Below, piece by piece: positions 35,298 to 45,120 of a stretch of DNA of 64,000 nucleotides. The translations under genes and the position numbers were made by a program. A model generated the notes under the pieces. That model made no database searches, had not been told where the DNA came from, and saw only the letters and a program-made list of their open reading frames with translations. How positions within the stretch are numbered: the stretch's first letter is position 1; the number at the start of each line of letters is the position of its first letter. Where the stretch lies: NCBI GenBank assembly GCA_016745075.1, contig JADGDD010000003.1, forward strand, positions 365,906-429,905, written 5' to 3'. The DNA is from Planctomycetota bacterium. GTDB lineage: Bacteria > Planctomycetota > UBA11346.

Positions 35298-38200
35298 ATG
35301 ATTAAGAAAAATATTTTGAATATATTATGTCTATCCTTTTTGGTTGTGGCCTCTCTCTCGGCCGCTGCGAAAAATGATTGTGAAAAAGAATGTGCAGATA
35401 GCTCTGACGTATATTTTACCAACCCTCCTAGTGATATGGAGGTGGATCAATGTACGGGGGATGTATCACCGCCTGCGGCTTCGTATAATTCCTGGTTAGA
35501 TTATATCTCGGATGACCCGAGTTGTGAAAGTAGTAAGAATTATCCAGGATCAGCTCTGCCAGATCCTGCTTCTATCAGTACAGAAGAGCCGGGGTCTACT
35601 ACCGTGTATTATGAGGCTCCTGCAAATGCTTGTGCAAAAAAGGCTACCCTCAGCATAGAAGTTGTTGTAAACCCGTGTGATGAGGCTGTTGTTAAAGAAG
35701 GTGTTGTCGAAGTAAGCTGTGAGAAGCAATCGGTGGATAGGGGGTGCCCTATAACGGTGACTGCTGTAGCAGAGGTGAGTGATATAACATATGATTGTTA
35801 TGAAGAGGAATGTGGTGAACAAGATGTACCAGGAAGTTATAAATGGATAGATGGGCCAAGCCATACCTTTACAGCTGAAGAGACAAATGGAACAACAACG
35901 CTTACATGGACTCCTAAAATTGAACCTGGTAAAGATTGTAAGCTCGGAAAAATTGAAACATGTAGAGTGACTATTAATCAAGTATGTACGTATACGTTTG
36001 AGAAAGGAGAGGTTAAGGCACCAGATTTTTGTTATAATAAGGCTGCTAATCATTCTGCGACTCCTGGGGTGTTAAAGAAGTTTTATTGTGGTAAGGAGGT
36101 TGGTCGTACGAATGTTCCAGCAAAATTTGTGAAGATGGAGAAACAGAGAGATACATATACGGTAACATATAAATGGGTGCCTAACTGTGGCGCACCTTGT
36201 GGCGATTGTCCTGGAGAACAACAAGGAGCAGGATCTGGAGCAATTATTTATGATGAAGATCAATGTCCGCCGAATACAAATTGGGAAGATGACCCAACTG
36301 GCCCAGATGATGAAACCTGCCAAGACCCAAGTGCTCCAAGTGCTAGCCGCAAAGCAAGTAGTGCTTTTAAAGGATCAAAATCTTTAGCAGGCTCCTTTAT
36401 AGATAATCATAATTTGACTCATAGACATACTGCCGTTGACTATAGCGCAGAAGGGTCTCAGTCTAGTAGCTGTGGATCATGCAGCGCAACAGCTCCAAGT
36501 GAAGGCAGATTACCAAGCTTACAGGTACAACGTATTCATCGTTATGATTACAGCAATCGTCCAAGCTCCTTTGGCCAAGGTGTATTCTGGGAATATGATA
36601 TGCATGTGACATGGGCAATAGAGAGAGAGTACCAAACACCTATACCATTGAGCCAATACCATCCAAGCACTGCTGGAGAAGAGCATGTACATACTTTAGA
36701 CCGAAGAACAACCTTGCTTGATCCACGCACACGTTTCCCGTGGAAAATGGAAGACAAGTATAACCAAGGCTCTTACACAAACCCAACTCATAAAGCCATT
36801 AAACAAATGCTGCTTTATGATGCGGAGAATAACCGTGTTTCTTCTGCCTTTGATGCACGATATGCAGTTGTCAGTAATTATGCTGGTAGTAAAACTTACT
36901 TTGAATTGTTACCATATATAACAACACCAACGCAAAATAATGAAAACAAAGTAGCATCAGATACCACTCAAATACATGCACGACTTATCCGCGTTGAAGA
37001 TCGTTTTGAAAATGCTATTACTATTACCTATTCAGATGGTAGATATATTCAAACCATTACTGATGCACATAATCGTGTTTTGACCGTACAATACCATGTA
37101 GGATCACAAAACATATCGCACCTCATCTGTCCAAATGGCGAGCATATTTATTATGATTATGCCGATGAAAAACTTTCAAATGTACGTCATCCAGATGGGA
37201 CTGAAACAACGATCACTTATGGCTCAGATGAAGAAGGTCAGTATATACAATATGCTGATGCAGCATCAGAAGACACTCACCGTAATAAAAAGGTCTATTT
37301 TAATGCGGCGGACGAAGGATCATCTCGTTTTGTTGGTTCGCTCAATAAAATTCTGAATGGTGAAAATGAGATTGCCTATCAAAATTGGACTATGAGAGTA
37401 GGTGATAGAACCCAAGTCTATTACACCGAAGGTGGTAACACTTTAATACGTTATGCTTATACAACAGAGGACGGTAAGCCAGTTAAAACAGACTATGCAA
37501 CTAATTGGGTTGTTGGCACAAACCCGCTCCTTCAAGCTGACCTTGAATGGGAAGTACAAACCGTATTTGAAACGAATGACCTTATCTTAGCTGACACACA
37601 AACAGATGCGCTTGGTCGTACAACAACCTACACCCGCGATGCGAACGGTACGCTTACTGGTACAGCCTATCCAGACGGTAGCACAGAAAGCGTTACTTAT
37701 AATCAGTTTAACCAACCCTTGGTGCAAATAGATCGTCTTGGTCGCCGTACGGTGTGCACTTATGATGCACAAGGCAATATGCTCACCAAAACACACGGGG
37801 AAGGAACTTCAGACGCAGGTACGTGGTCATGGACCTATAATGCACGTGGGCAGAAAACCAGTGCAACGGACGCAAACGGTAACATTACTCATTATGAATA
37901 TGATACCAATCATTTCCTTATTCGTGTCATTGAGCCAGCAGATACCGTAACAGCACCTCGCGCAGAAATACTCATCACTTATGACAGCGCAGGCCGCGTA
38001 GCCACAACAACTGATCCACTGGGTCGTATAACAACGTTCATCTATGATGAACGTAACCGCAAACAGTCAGTAGAATATTCAGATGGCTCCATAGAATCGA
38101 TCGAATACGGCAGTGGCATTAACGCTAATCTCGCCATCAGTTCAACTGACCGAAACGGTAATATCACCACCATGGAATACGATACGCAAGGTCGTCGCAT

Positions 38201-41200
38201 AGGCCAAGTCGTTGCTGCCAATGATCCAGCAATTGCGGTCGAAGACATTTGTTCCTATTTACCTGGTACAGCGCGTCGTTTATTGTGTACGAAAAAAGGT
38301 GAAACGGTTTCCTATGAGTATGATTATCGGAACCGTGTTATTGCCACAAATGTTCAACCAGTCATTGGCCAACAACTCACAACCCGCTATTTCTTTGATG
38401 GTGTTCAACGGCGTATTGGTAGCGCAGATGCTTACGGTCGCCGTCAATTTACTGTTTATGATATTAATGATTATCGAGTTCGAAGCGTTGCCGAAATGGT
38501 TCCGAACGCCTTGGGTATGGAGGTACCAACTCAAGCGGATCTCGCAGCATTGACTCGTCAAAGTGTGCTTAACGCACCCTATCTCCTTACCGATAAAGAA
38601 TACGATGCAGAATCTCAAGTCATTCGTAGTGTAGACGCACGAGGCATCGCAACGGATTATGGGTATGATGCCCAAGGTCGTCGCGTCCGCACGATTGTCG
38701 CAGTCGGTACACCAGCTGAGGCACGTAGCGAAACAGCTTATGATGCCCAAGGCAATGTTATCCGTTCTTATGCTCCCCGTCATTTCTCAGAATCAGGCGA
38801 TTTCATTACTGAATACACCTACACTGGCCGTAATTTACGTGCCAGTATTACAGAAGCACTCGGTCGTCCTGAAGCAGCCACCACGCTCACAACCTACCAC
38901 CTTGATCGTCGTGTAGAGACACACATAGATGCTCGTGGCAATATCTGGGAAACTCTCTGGCATACTTGTTGTGGTCGTTTCCAAGGAACCGTTGATCCAA
39001 CCGGTGCTGGAAACATTTCTAACACCGACTACCACGGCAATGTGACCCATACTGCCGTTGTTGGAAATATGGCGGAACAAGATACCTTCCATAACCCAAT
39101 CAACACCATTAACGAAACAACCACTCGTTTCGATGCACGTCATCGTCCGATAGCGCAAACGAAGTGGCTTGTTGATCTTGATCTTATCAACCCGAATGCC
39201 GTACCCATTGCTGGTGATCTAAATTTCCCAGTAGAAAATGGTTTAACTACTACTTGGGAATACGATGATAATATAACAGATGGCATGGGTATTGATGCCG
39301 AATACCCCATCATTATTAGTCAACTCGGTCTTGGCGCAGGTTCAGATGGCTATGCAACAGCAGTCATCAACCCAGCGGGCGAACGAAGCGTTAGCATTCG
39401 TGATGGTCTTGGTCGGATTATTGCCAGCATAGACGGTGAAGGCAACTGGAACCGTGTTATTCATGATACACTTGTTGAGGAAAATGGTTCAACCTTACTG
39501 CAAACAACATCCATAACAGATCCATCAACACTGGCACTGACGAACGCGGTTCTCAGTGACGGCGCAGGTCGTCGCATTATCAGCATAGACGCAGAAAATA
39601 ACCGTTCCGTCTTTGGTTATGACAATAACGGCAACTTAGTCACCAGCCGAGATGCGAACAACGTCGGCCAAGATTGCATCTTTGATGCTCGCAACCGCGA
39701 TGTTTCCTGCACAGATACCCAAGGAGACAAAACAACTCGTACCTATGACACCGCCAATAACATCATTCACAAAACGGACGGACTTGGTCAAACAGAAACA
39801 AGCGTTTTTGATGCTCGGAACCGTCGTGTTTCAACAACAGATCGCATCAATGCCACAACAAGCTACAGTTATGATAGCAACAACAATCTGCTCACGATTG
39901 TAGATGCCCAAGGCGGTCAAACGACTTATGGTTATGATGTACGTAACCTGCTTGTCGATGAAGTTTTCCCTGAAGGTCAAGCGGGAACAACTCATAAGGT
40001 TTACAACTATGATGGTGCCCGCCGTTTAACCCTGCGTATTGTTTCTACCCTAGAAGCCCCAGCCCAAGTTGAGGACACACGCTATAGTTATGACCGCGTG
40101 AATAGACTGCGCTCCCGCATCTATCCACAAGAAGCTAACGCGCAAGACAGCTTCAGCTATGACCAAGCATCACGCCTAACAGCAGCCAGTAGTCAGCGTT
40201 ATAACAACAGCGCTAACCGTTCGTATGATGCTGCTTCACGTCTTACAGCAGAAACGATGTTTATTGACGGCCAAACCTACACCGTTGGGTACGCTTATGA
40301 TGAAGCCAACCGTCAAACGAGCATCACCTACCCAGACGGAAAGGTGATCAACCGTGGATACACAGATCGAAACCAGCTTTCCTCTATTACCCTCGCGGGT
40401 GAAACGTCATCACTGATCACGAACAGCTATGATGTTGGCCGTAGAGAAGTGTCCCGTCAGTACGGCAATGGAACAACAACAAGTAAAACCTACCGATTAG
40501 ACAACTTAGTCAGCTCCATTACCAACTCAGGCATTATAGATCTCAGTTACAGCTATGATGGAAATAAACGCAAAACAGCAGAAACAGACGGTCTTAACGC
40601 AAGCGCCAGCCAAACCTTTGCTTACGACAATGAAGACCGCCTCACCAACTGGTCTGGTCACGGAGATAGCCAAGACTGGAACCTCTCAGCCGTCGGTGAC
40701 TGGACGAACACCACTCGCAATGGCATCCTCGAAAACCGCGATCATACAGCGGTGCATGAAGTCACCGCCATAGATGGCAATCCACTGGATTATGATTTCA
40801 AAGGAAATCTTACTTCCCATAGCAACGGACAGGACTACACTTGGGACAGTGAGAACCGCATGAAGCACGCAATCATAAGCACCGACCCAACAGACCGCTG
40901 GAGCTACCGCTACGATGCTCTTGGTCGCCGTATTGCTAAAACGGCACCTGATGGCACTCAAACAGTGTTCGTTCTTGCCGGTGCACAGGTTATTCAAGAG
41001 TACACCAATAATATTCGTGAAAACACGTATGTTTATGCATCCTACGTTGATGAACCAGCAGTCCTCATCAACAAAAATAATGAGAAATATTTCTATCACA
41101 CAAACCATTTATACAGCGTAAAATCGCTCACAGATGAAAGCGGAAATATAGCGGAATCTTATAATTATTCTGCGTATGGAAAGACGATAATTTATGATGC

Positions 41201-42137
41201 GGCAGGAAATGAATTATTAGAATCTGCCATTGCACAACCGTATGGATTTACGAGTCGCAGGCTCGATAATGAAACTGGTTTATATTATTTCCGCGCGAGA
41301 TATTATGATGTTGATCTTGGGCGATTTATTACGAAAGATCCATTGGGGTATGTTGATGGTTATTCTTTCTACCATTCGTATTTTATCCCTAACGATACAG
41401 ACCCATATGGAACGTCTAAAAATTCATCAAGTGGAGATTTTCATTGGTCATATGGACCTAAGACGGTGACTGTTATGCAGTCCTCAATAGATTTAACAAA
41501 GGGTCTCTCCATTGGAGGGCCCCTCGGTAAAGCTGCAGCTGTTATTCTTGCAGGAACCATGACTGCTGATTTAACTGTGACAGGTACTTTTGATATTGAT
41601 ATGGAATGTACGTGTACGACTAAAGACCCTGATGATATTTATTCACTAAGAAACATCGCAGATTCTGATGCTCATGATATGTTATATTCTAATATTGATA
41701 GCATGGTGCTATCTGCTATTAATCAAGCTGCTAAGGGTTTGTCGTTTGTTGGGAATTGGACTAACCCAACAGATATATATAATTCCTTAAAGAAAATGGC
41801 TGATGATATTGGATCAAATTTTTGGAAGACTTTGAGCTCTGGTGAAACGACTAGTGGTGATGAATTTACAATGGCAAGATTGGGAACAAGACATGCGCAA
41901 GGACATTTTGGATCACTTATAGCAGAAGGAGAGAGACTTACAGGCGGGACCTGCTATATTTCATATTTTAGATTGGACCGAACAGGAAGAGGCTCTTTTA
42001 ATCGTAATCCATTAGATATTCGTGCAAATTTGATAAGTTATGTTACAGACACACTTTTAGATCAAATTGAAGAGCCTCAAAAAACAGCTATCAAAGAGGC
42101 TTTTAAGATTTGGACTGCAGAAACGGAGGGGAATTAA
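35298..42137 (+). CDS. Rhs/YD-repeat polymorphic-toxin-like protein
   Basis: 2279 residues. A signal peptide covers about 1-24 (NILNILCLSFLVVASLSAAA). A Cys-rich N-terminal region follows to about 400. Then a long run of Rhs/YD repeats spans about 560-1950: YDAQGN, YDERNR, GYDNNGNL, YDVRNLL and many similar units. The conserved Rhs core ends with ENETGLYYFRARYYD-type sequence (NETGLYYFRARYYDVDLGRFITKDPLG, about residues 1993-2019), after which a unique tip of about 260 residues begins. The tip has no family I recognise. Rhs shells encapsulate a C-terminal toxin tip that is swapped among strains. The core is GC-richer than the N-terminus and the tip, as is usual for Rhs genes. The following small gene overlaps by 1 nt and is a candidate immunity or partner gene. 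Confidence 0.93.
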   Translation: MIKKNILNILCLSFLVVASLSAAAKNDCEKECADSSDVYFTNPPSDMEVDQCTGDVSPPAASYNSWLDYISDDPSCESSKNYPGSALPDPASISTEEPGSTTVYYEAPANACAKKATLSIEVVVNPCDEAVVKEGVVEVSCEKQSVDRGCPITVTAVAEVSDITYDCYEEECGEQDVPGSYKWIDGPSHTFTAEETNGTTTLTWTPKIEPGKDCKLGKIETCRVTINQVCTYTFEKGEVKAPDFCYNKAANHSATPGVLKKFYCGKEVGRTNVPAKFVKMEKQRDTYTVTYKWVPNCGAPCGDCPGEQQGAGSGAIIYDEDQCPPNTNWEDDPTGPDDETCQDPSAPSASRKASSAFKGSKSLAGSFIDNHNLTHRHTAVDYSAEGSQSSSCGSCSATAPSEGRLPSLQVQRIHRYDYSNRPSSFGQGVFWEYDMHVTWAIEREYQTPIPLSQYHPSTAGEEHVHTLDRRTTLLDPRTRFPWKMEDKYNQGSYTNPTHKAIKQMLLYDAENNRVSSAFDARYAVVSNYAGSKTYFELLPYITTPTQNNENKVASDTTQIHARLIRVEDRFENAITITYSDGRYIQTITDAHNRVLTVQYHVGSQNISHLICPNGEHIYYDYADEKLSNVRHPDGTETTITYGSDEEGQYIQYADAASEDTHRNKKVYFNAADEGSSRFVGSLNKILNGENEIAYQNWTMRVGDRTQVYYTEGGNTLIRYAYTTEDGKPVKTDYATNWVVGTNPLLQADLEWEVQTVFETNDLILADTQTDALGRTTTYTRDANGTLTGTAYPDGSTESVTYNQFNQPLVQIDRLGRRTVCTYDAQGNMLTKTHGEGTSDAGTWSWTYNARGQKTSATDANGNITHYEYDTNHFLIRVIEPADTVTAPRAEILITYDSAGRVATTTDPLGRITTFIYDERNRKQSVEYSDGSIESIEYGSGINANLAISSTDRNGNITTMEYDTQGRRIGQVVAANDPAIAVEDICSYLPGTARRLLCTKKGETVSYEYDYRNRVIATNVQPVIGQQLTTRYFFDGVQRRIGSADAYGRRQFTVYDINDYRVRSVAEMVPNALGMEVPTQADLAALTRQSVLNAPYLLTDKEYDAESQVIRSVDARGIATDYGYDAQGRRVRTIVAVGTPAEARSETAYDAQGNVIRSYAPRHFSESGDFITEYTYTGRNLRASITEALGRPEAATTLTTYHLDRRVETHIDARGNIWETLWHTCCGRFQGTVDPTGAGNISNTDYHGNVTHTAVVGNMAEQDTFHNPINTINETTTRFDARHRPIAQTKWLVDLDLINPNAVPIAGDLNFPVENGLTTTWEYDDNITDGMGIDAEYPIIISQLGLGAGSDGYATAVINPAGERSVSIRDGLGRIIASIDGEGNWNRVIHDTLVEENGSTLLQTTSITDPSTLALTNAVLSDGAGRRIISIDAENNRSVFGYDNNGNLVTSRDANNVGQDCIFDARNRDVSCTDTQGDKTTRTYDTANNIIHKTDGLGQTETSVFDARNRRVSTTDRINATTSYSYDSNNNLLTIVDAQGGQTTYGYDVRNLLVDEVFPEGQAGTTHKVYNYDGARRLTLRIVSTLEAPAQVEDTRYSYDRVNRLRSRIYPQEANAQDSFSYDQASRLTAASSQRYNNSANRSYDAASRLTAETMFIDGQTYTVGYAYDEANRQTSITYPDGKVINRGYTDRNQLSSITLAGETSSLITNSYDVGRREVSRQYGNGTTTSKTYRLDNLVSSITNSGIIDLSYSYDGNKRKTAETDGLNASASQTFAYDNEDRLTNWSGHGDSQDWNLSAVGDWTNTTRNGILENRDHTAVHEVTAIDGNPLDYDFKGNLTSHSNGQDYTWDSENRMKHAIISTDPTDRWSYRYDALGRRIAKTAPDGTQTVFVLAGAQVIQEYTNNIRENTYVYASYVDEPAVLINKNNEKYFYHTNHLYSVKSLTDESGNIAESYNYSAYGKTIIYDAAGNELLESAIAQPYGFTSRRLDNETGLYYFRARYYDVDLGRFITKDPLGYVDGYSFYHSYFIPNDTDPYGTSKNSSSGDFHWSYGPKTVTVMQSSIDLTKGLSIGGPLGKAAAVILAGTMTADLTVTGTFDIDMECTCTTKDPDDIYSLRNIADSDAHDMLYSNIDSMVLSAINQAAKGLSFVGNWTNPTDIYNSLKKMADDIGSNFWKTLSSGETTSGDEFTMARLGTRHAQGHFGSLIAEGERLTGGTCYISYFRLDRTGRGSFNRNPLDIRANLISYVTDTLLDQIEEPQKTAIKEAFKIWTAETEGN
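40720..41370 (+). repeat. Direct repeat, copy 1 (Rhs core 3' end)
   Basis: This part of the Rhs gene, from ATGGCATC (40720) to just past the LGRFITKD codons, aligns with 43861-44511 at a constant offset of 3141 bp, so there are no net insertions. Long identical runs are visible (for example GATCATACAGCGGTGCATGA). The two copies diverge completely after this point. Confidence 0.9.
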
Positions 42138-42571
42138 TGAATATCAAAGGGGCTATTCTTAATCTAATTTTTCTATCTCTTTTTTTAAATTCATCTTTTT
42201 GTGGCGAAGAAGTTAAATTGAATATGTATTATGAAAATGCAACCTATGCACGTGTGTTGCATGCTATTGCTAGACAAACAGGACGTCAGGTTTGTTTAGA
42301 TGTGTCATTCCCTGAGTATTTACAAACAACAGTAGATTACGAGAAAGTTTCAGCAGTAGAAGCTCTCAATCAGATAACAAGGGAAATGGCAAGAGTCTAT
42401 AATGAGTCACATTTGGATCCTAATTCTTCTGATGATATGAAGGTAGTTGTGAGGTGGGAAATTGTTATATTGAAGGAGAAGGAATATATTATGGTTTATG
42501 TTATATATCCCTCTAGGGATGATAAAAAATCTGCAAGACCTTTTGGCTCTCAGGACACGAAAAGCGAGTAG
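42137..42571 (+). CDS. Small exported STN-like domain protein, candidate immunity/partner of the Rhs tip
   Basis: 144 residues. The start codon shares one base with the Rhs stop (TAATG), and GGAGGGG lies upstream, so translation is coupled. A signal peptide covers about 1-24 (LNLIFLSLFLNSSFCG). The mature part resembles an STN/secretin N-terminal domain: VKLNMYYENATYARVLHAIARQTGRQVCLDV, then VDYEKVSAVEALNQITREMA. This is the usual 'beta-strand, vLr.iarqtg, ...AL..i' plan. STN domains usually sit at the start of secretins and TonB receptors; as a free-standing protein next to a toxin tip it is unusual. The position fits an immunity protein acting outside the cytoplasm, but that is inference. 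Confidence 0.75.
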   Translation: MNIKGAILNLIFLSLFLNSSFCGEEVKLNMYYENATYARVLHAIARQTGRQVCLDVSFPEYLQTTVDYEKVSAVEALNQITREMARVYNESHLDPNSSDDMKVVVRWEIVILKEKEYIMVYVIYPSRDDKKSARPFGSQDTKSE

Positions 42572-42653
42572 TCTGTAGAGTTGGAAGTGTAATGATGGGT
42601 TGTTTTAGGTTGCAGGTCCTTTATTCTAATGTGCTTATTGTTTGAAGATGATG

Positions 42654-43148
42654 ATGTTTAAGAAAATCATATATTCCTTTTGTATTGTGTTCGCTCCTTT
42701 GTCTTTACTGCTGGCTGAGTCTGGTATGGTTCCAGATGTTGGGAGTCCTTTAGTCCCTTTAGACATTAAAATGGTTCGCCTTTTCTATGTTATATCTATA
42801 GGCTGGGCAATTCTTTCATTGTTGATAGGGTTTTGTCAGAAAAAGAATGTGTTTAATGGATGGTTGATCGCTCTGTTGTTCTCTGTTTTTGGGTTTATTC
42901 TAAAGTCTATTTATGGAGTGTATTTAAATTCTTTATTGATTTCTCATTTACCGTTACTTGGTCCAAACGGGGAGAATTCAAACTTGGCGATCAGCGACAT
43001 TGCTGTTTATGCAAGGTGTTATTTATGGTGTGAGATATGCTTTCTTGTTCCGATATTTATTTCTATGTTGATGATAGTGCGAATAGTGATGAAAAAGAAC
43101 AAAGAGGCATCGGATATTGAGTCCTCTGCTTTCAATGATAACGCGTAA
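42654..43148 (+). CDS. Small polytopic membrane protein, unknown
   Basis: 164 residues from the ATG at 42654 (GAAG 6 nt upstream; ATGs at 42648 and 42651 are alternatives). Hydrophobic segments lie at about 4-20 (possibly a signal peptide), 41-60, 69-95 and 125-145, so three or four membrane helices. There are no motifs I recognise. It lies between the first Rhs/partner pair and the transposase fragment, 82 bp after the STN-like gene, and may be a second immunity-type or accessory gene. The AT-rich composition is like the Rhs tips and their partners. Confidence 0.65.
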   Translation: MFKKIIYSFCIVFAPLSLLLAESGMVPDVGSPLVPLDIKMVRLFYVISIGWAILSLLIGFCQKKNVFNGWLIALLFSVFGFILKSIYGVYLNSLLISHLPLLGPNGENSNLAISDIAVYARCYLWCEICFLVPIFISMLMIVRIVMKKNKEASDIESSAFNDNA

Positions 43149-43369
43149 TGCCAACAAACCTGTCGGCATGATTCTCCCGTAAATTCCGCTACGATCTTTG
43201 AAAGATCTATAGAAAACTAATCGGTAAAATGGAAAAATTTGGTGGAAAAAATTGTCTAAGTCCACTTGGGAACATGACTACAATGGTAATTTGTTGTCAA
43301 ATGGTCACGAAGGACAACCAGTATCTGTTTGCGAAACTGGTGGCGATTGTTGAATGAGAGACGGTGGTA
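43149..43369. other. Intergenic remnant DNA downstream of the truncated transposase
   Basis: 221 bp with no gene. On the transposase strand it is the DNA after the stop and may contain one end of the insertion element (around 43240-43265, TTGTCTAAGTCCAC region), but no matching inverted repeat is seen at the other side, so the element boundary cannot be set. Confidence 0.35.
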
Positions 43370-43867
43370 CTACGCCGCTTCGCGTCGAAATGACTTGAGT
43401 AATCCACCAAGTCTTTCATCACAGATGATCTTTCCAGTATTTCCAGTGTGTTCCCAAGGTGTGATTGTTTCGTTACCAATGCCTTGGTGCGGTCGTTCAG
43501 TGTTGTAATGTTTTTCAAATTGTGCGAGTACTTGTCTGAGCTGCGCTTCGTTGCAGAAGATGAATTTGTTTAGACATTCTTCACGTATGGTACGAACAAA
43601 TCTTTCAGCGTAGGCGTTCATATTCGGTGCGCGCGGGGCAATTGCTTTGCTCATGATTCCTTCTGATCGGAGTATCTTTCGATATTCTTTTTTGAATTGC
43701 GGACCGTTGTCGTGGATGAGGTATTTCTTGCCTTCAAAGAGGTTGTTCTCTTCCATGCTGTGATTACGGATTTGTTGTACTGTCCATTCTTGCGTAGGGT
43801 GTTCGGTCATATTTAGCATTCTTACTGCTCGTGTTGCCATATCCATGATGAAATAGACGTATGGCAT
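43370..43867 (-). pseudogene. 5'-truncated DDE transposase (integrase core, IS3/IS481-like)
   Basis: About 165 residues of an rve-type integrase core remain. The first catalytic Asp is in FIMDMATRAV, the second in LIHDNGPQF, and the Glu in NAYAERFVRTIREECL, followed by YNTERPHQGIGN. A full transposase would have 100-150 more N-terminal residues with a helix-turn-helix; here the frame breaks exactly where Rhs-core sequence begins (about 43861-43868). The catalytic core is intact but the protein is very unlikely to be functional. The stop is at 43370. It marks past mobile-element activity in the Rhs locus. Confidence 0.88.
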
Positions 43868-44511
43868 CACAGAGAACCGAGATCATACAGCGGTGCATGA
43901 AGTCACAGCTCTAGACGGCACCTCACTGGATTGCGATTTCAAAGGAAATCTTACTTCCCATAGCAACGGACAAGACTATGTTTGGGATAGTGAGAACCGC
44001 ATGAGGCACGCAACGCTAACAACTGACCCAACAGACACCTGGAGTTACCGCTACGATGCCCTTGGTCGTCGTGTTGCTAAAACAGCGCCTGATGGCACTC
44101 AAACAGTGTTCGTCCTTGCCGGTGCACAGGTTGTGCAGGAATACGTCAATAATACCCGTGAAAATACGTATGTTTATGCATCGTACATAGATAACCCCAT
44201 TGCATTAATTACTAAAAATAATGAGACATATTATTATCACACAGGGCATTTATATTCCGTAGAAGCGCTAACCGATGAAGCCGGAAATCTGGCAGAAACC
44301 TATAATTATGATGCGTATGGAAAAATAATTATTTATGATGCCGCAGGCAATGAATTATTAGAATCTGCCCTTGCACAACCGTATGGATTTACGGACCGTA
44401 GGCTCGATAATGAAACTGGGTTATATTATTTTAGGACTAGATATTATGATGTTGAGCTAGGGCGATTTATTGCTAAGGATATTGCTGGTTACATTGATGG
44501 CTATTCAGCAT
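43861..44511 (+). repeat. Direct repeat, copy 2 (Rhs core 3' end, displaced)
   Basis: The displaced second copy of the Rhs core end (see 40720-41370). It starts at the ATGGCATC shared with the transposase fragment and ends where the second unique tip begins. Third-position changes dominate the differences, which suggests selection on the protein before or after displacement. Confidence 0.9.
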
Positions 44512-45119
44512 ACTTTAGCCCTAATTTTACTGATCCAACTGGCATGGAGTGTGATGATGATTGTGTATCGAATTGTATAGATAATGGTGGGGATGTTCTT
44601 AAGTGTGTCGTAGATTGTAATGCGGGAGATTCTAGTGAAGAGGAGCCGGATTGTCCACCTGGATATGTGCGATCTTGTGTAACTAACCGTTGTCATTTAA
44701 TTGGATCTGATCCAATTTCTCCTCCTCCTGAGGGATACCCAGAATTGTATCATTCAGATAACGCCCTAACTAATTTGGGAACCTTTTATGAAGAGGGGCC
44801 AACCTGTATATCAGAAGGGTCATTGAGACATTGTATAAACTCTTGTATATTAAGGACGTATATGCCGTCTGATTGGATTGTGCAATTTATCGCTCAAGCA
44901 TGGGGGAATGACTTGCCATGGAGTAAGCTTCGTGATGAGGGGGATATTGCAGCCAACCAGAAAGGGATTGATATTGCAAAATTCAATGAAGCTACTGTTT
45001 CCTGTGCAATGGAGTGCGCTAAGTGGTTTAATTCTGAAATAAAGAAGAGGTGTTGTAGTAATATGCCGCAATCTGAAAAAGGTAGTAAGCAGTGTCCATG
45101 CGAAAAAGTGGTAGAATAA
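43893..45119 (+). CDS. Orphan Rhs core-plus-tip cassette (5' truncated)
   Basis: The first ATG in frame is at 43893, but Rhs homology is open from about 43861, so this is the 3' end of an Rhs gene without its own start. Residues about 1-200 repeat the Rhs core of the large gene, including YGFTDRRLDNETGLYYFRTRYYDVELGRFIAKD. Then a new tip of about 200 residues follows, unrelated to the first. It is Cys-rich: ECDDDCVSNCIDNGG, VVDCNAGD, CISEGSLRHCINSC, ECAKWFNSEIKKRCCS. The 5' end abuts a truncated transposase on the opposite strand. No ribosome-binding site fits the ATG. It is probably silent unless recombined onto the main gene through the shared core, the known route for tip switching in Rhs loci. 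Confidence 0.88.
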   Translation: MHEVTALDGTSLDCDFKGNLTSHSNGQDYVWDSENRMRHATLTTDPTDTWSYRYDALGRRVAKTAPDGTQTVFVLAGAQVVQEYVNNTRENTYVYASYIDNPIALITKNNETYYYHTGHLYSVEALTDEAGNLAETYNYDAYGKIIIYDAAGNELLESALAQPYGFTDRRLDNETGLYYFRTRYYDVELGRFIAKDIAGYIDGYSAYFSPNFTDPTGMECDDDCVSNCIDNGGDVLKCVVDCNAGDSSEEEPDCPPGYVRSCVTNRCHLIGSDPISPPPEGYPELYHSDNALTNLGTFYEEGPTCISEGSLRHCINSCILRTYMPSDWIVQFIAQAWGNDLPWSKLRDEGDIAANQKGIDIAKFNEATVSCAMECAKWFNSEIKKRCCSNMPQSEKGSKQCPCEKVVE

Positions 45120-45120
45120 A

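Noticed and set aside
35550..36053. 167-codon minus-strand open frame inside the Rhs gene (another at 38280-38783)
   Set aside because: Antisense shadows of a repeat-rich coding gene; no ribosome-binding site and non-protein-like composition.
43261..43353. Plus-strand reading WEHDYNGNLLSNGHEG, like an Rhs/YD repeat remnant
   Set aside because: Too short, ends at a stop, has an upstream stop, and lies in what may be the insertion element's own non-coding end; no alignment to the nearby Rhs cores.
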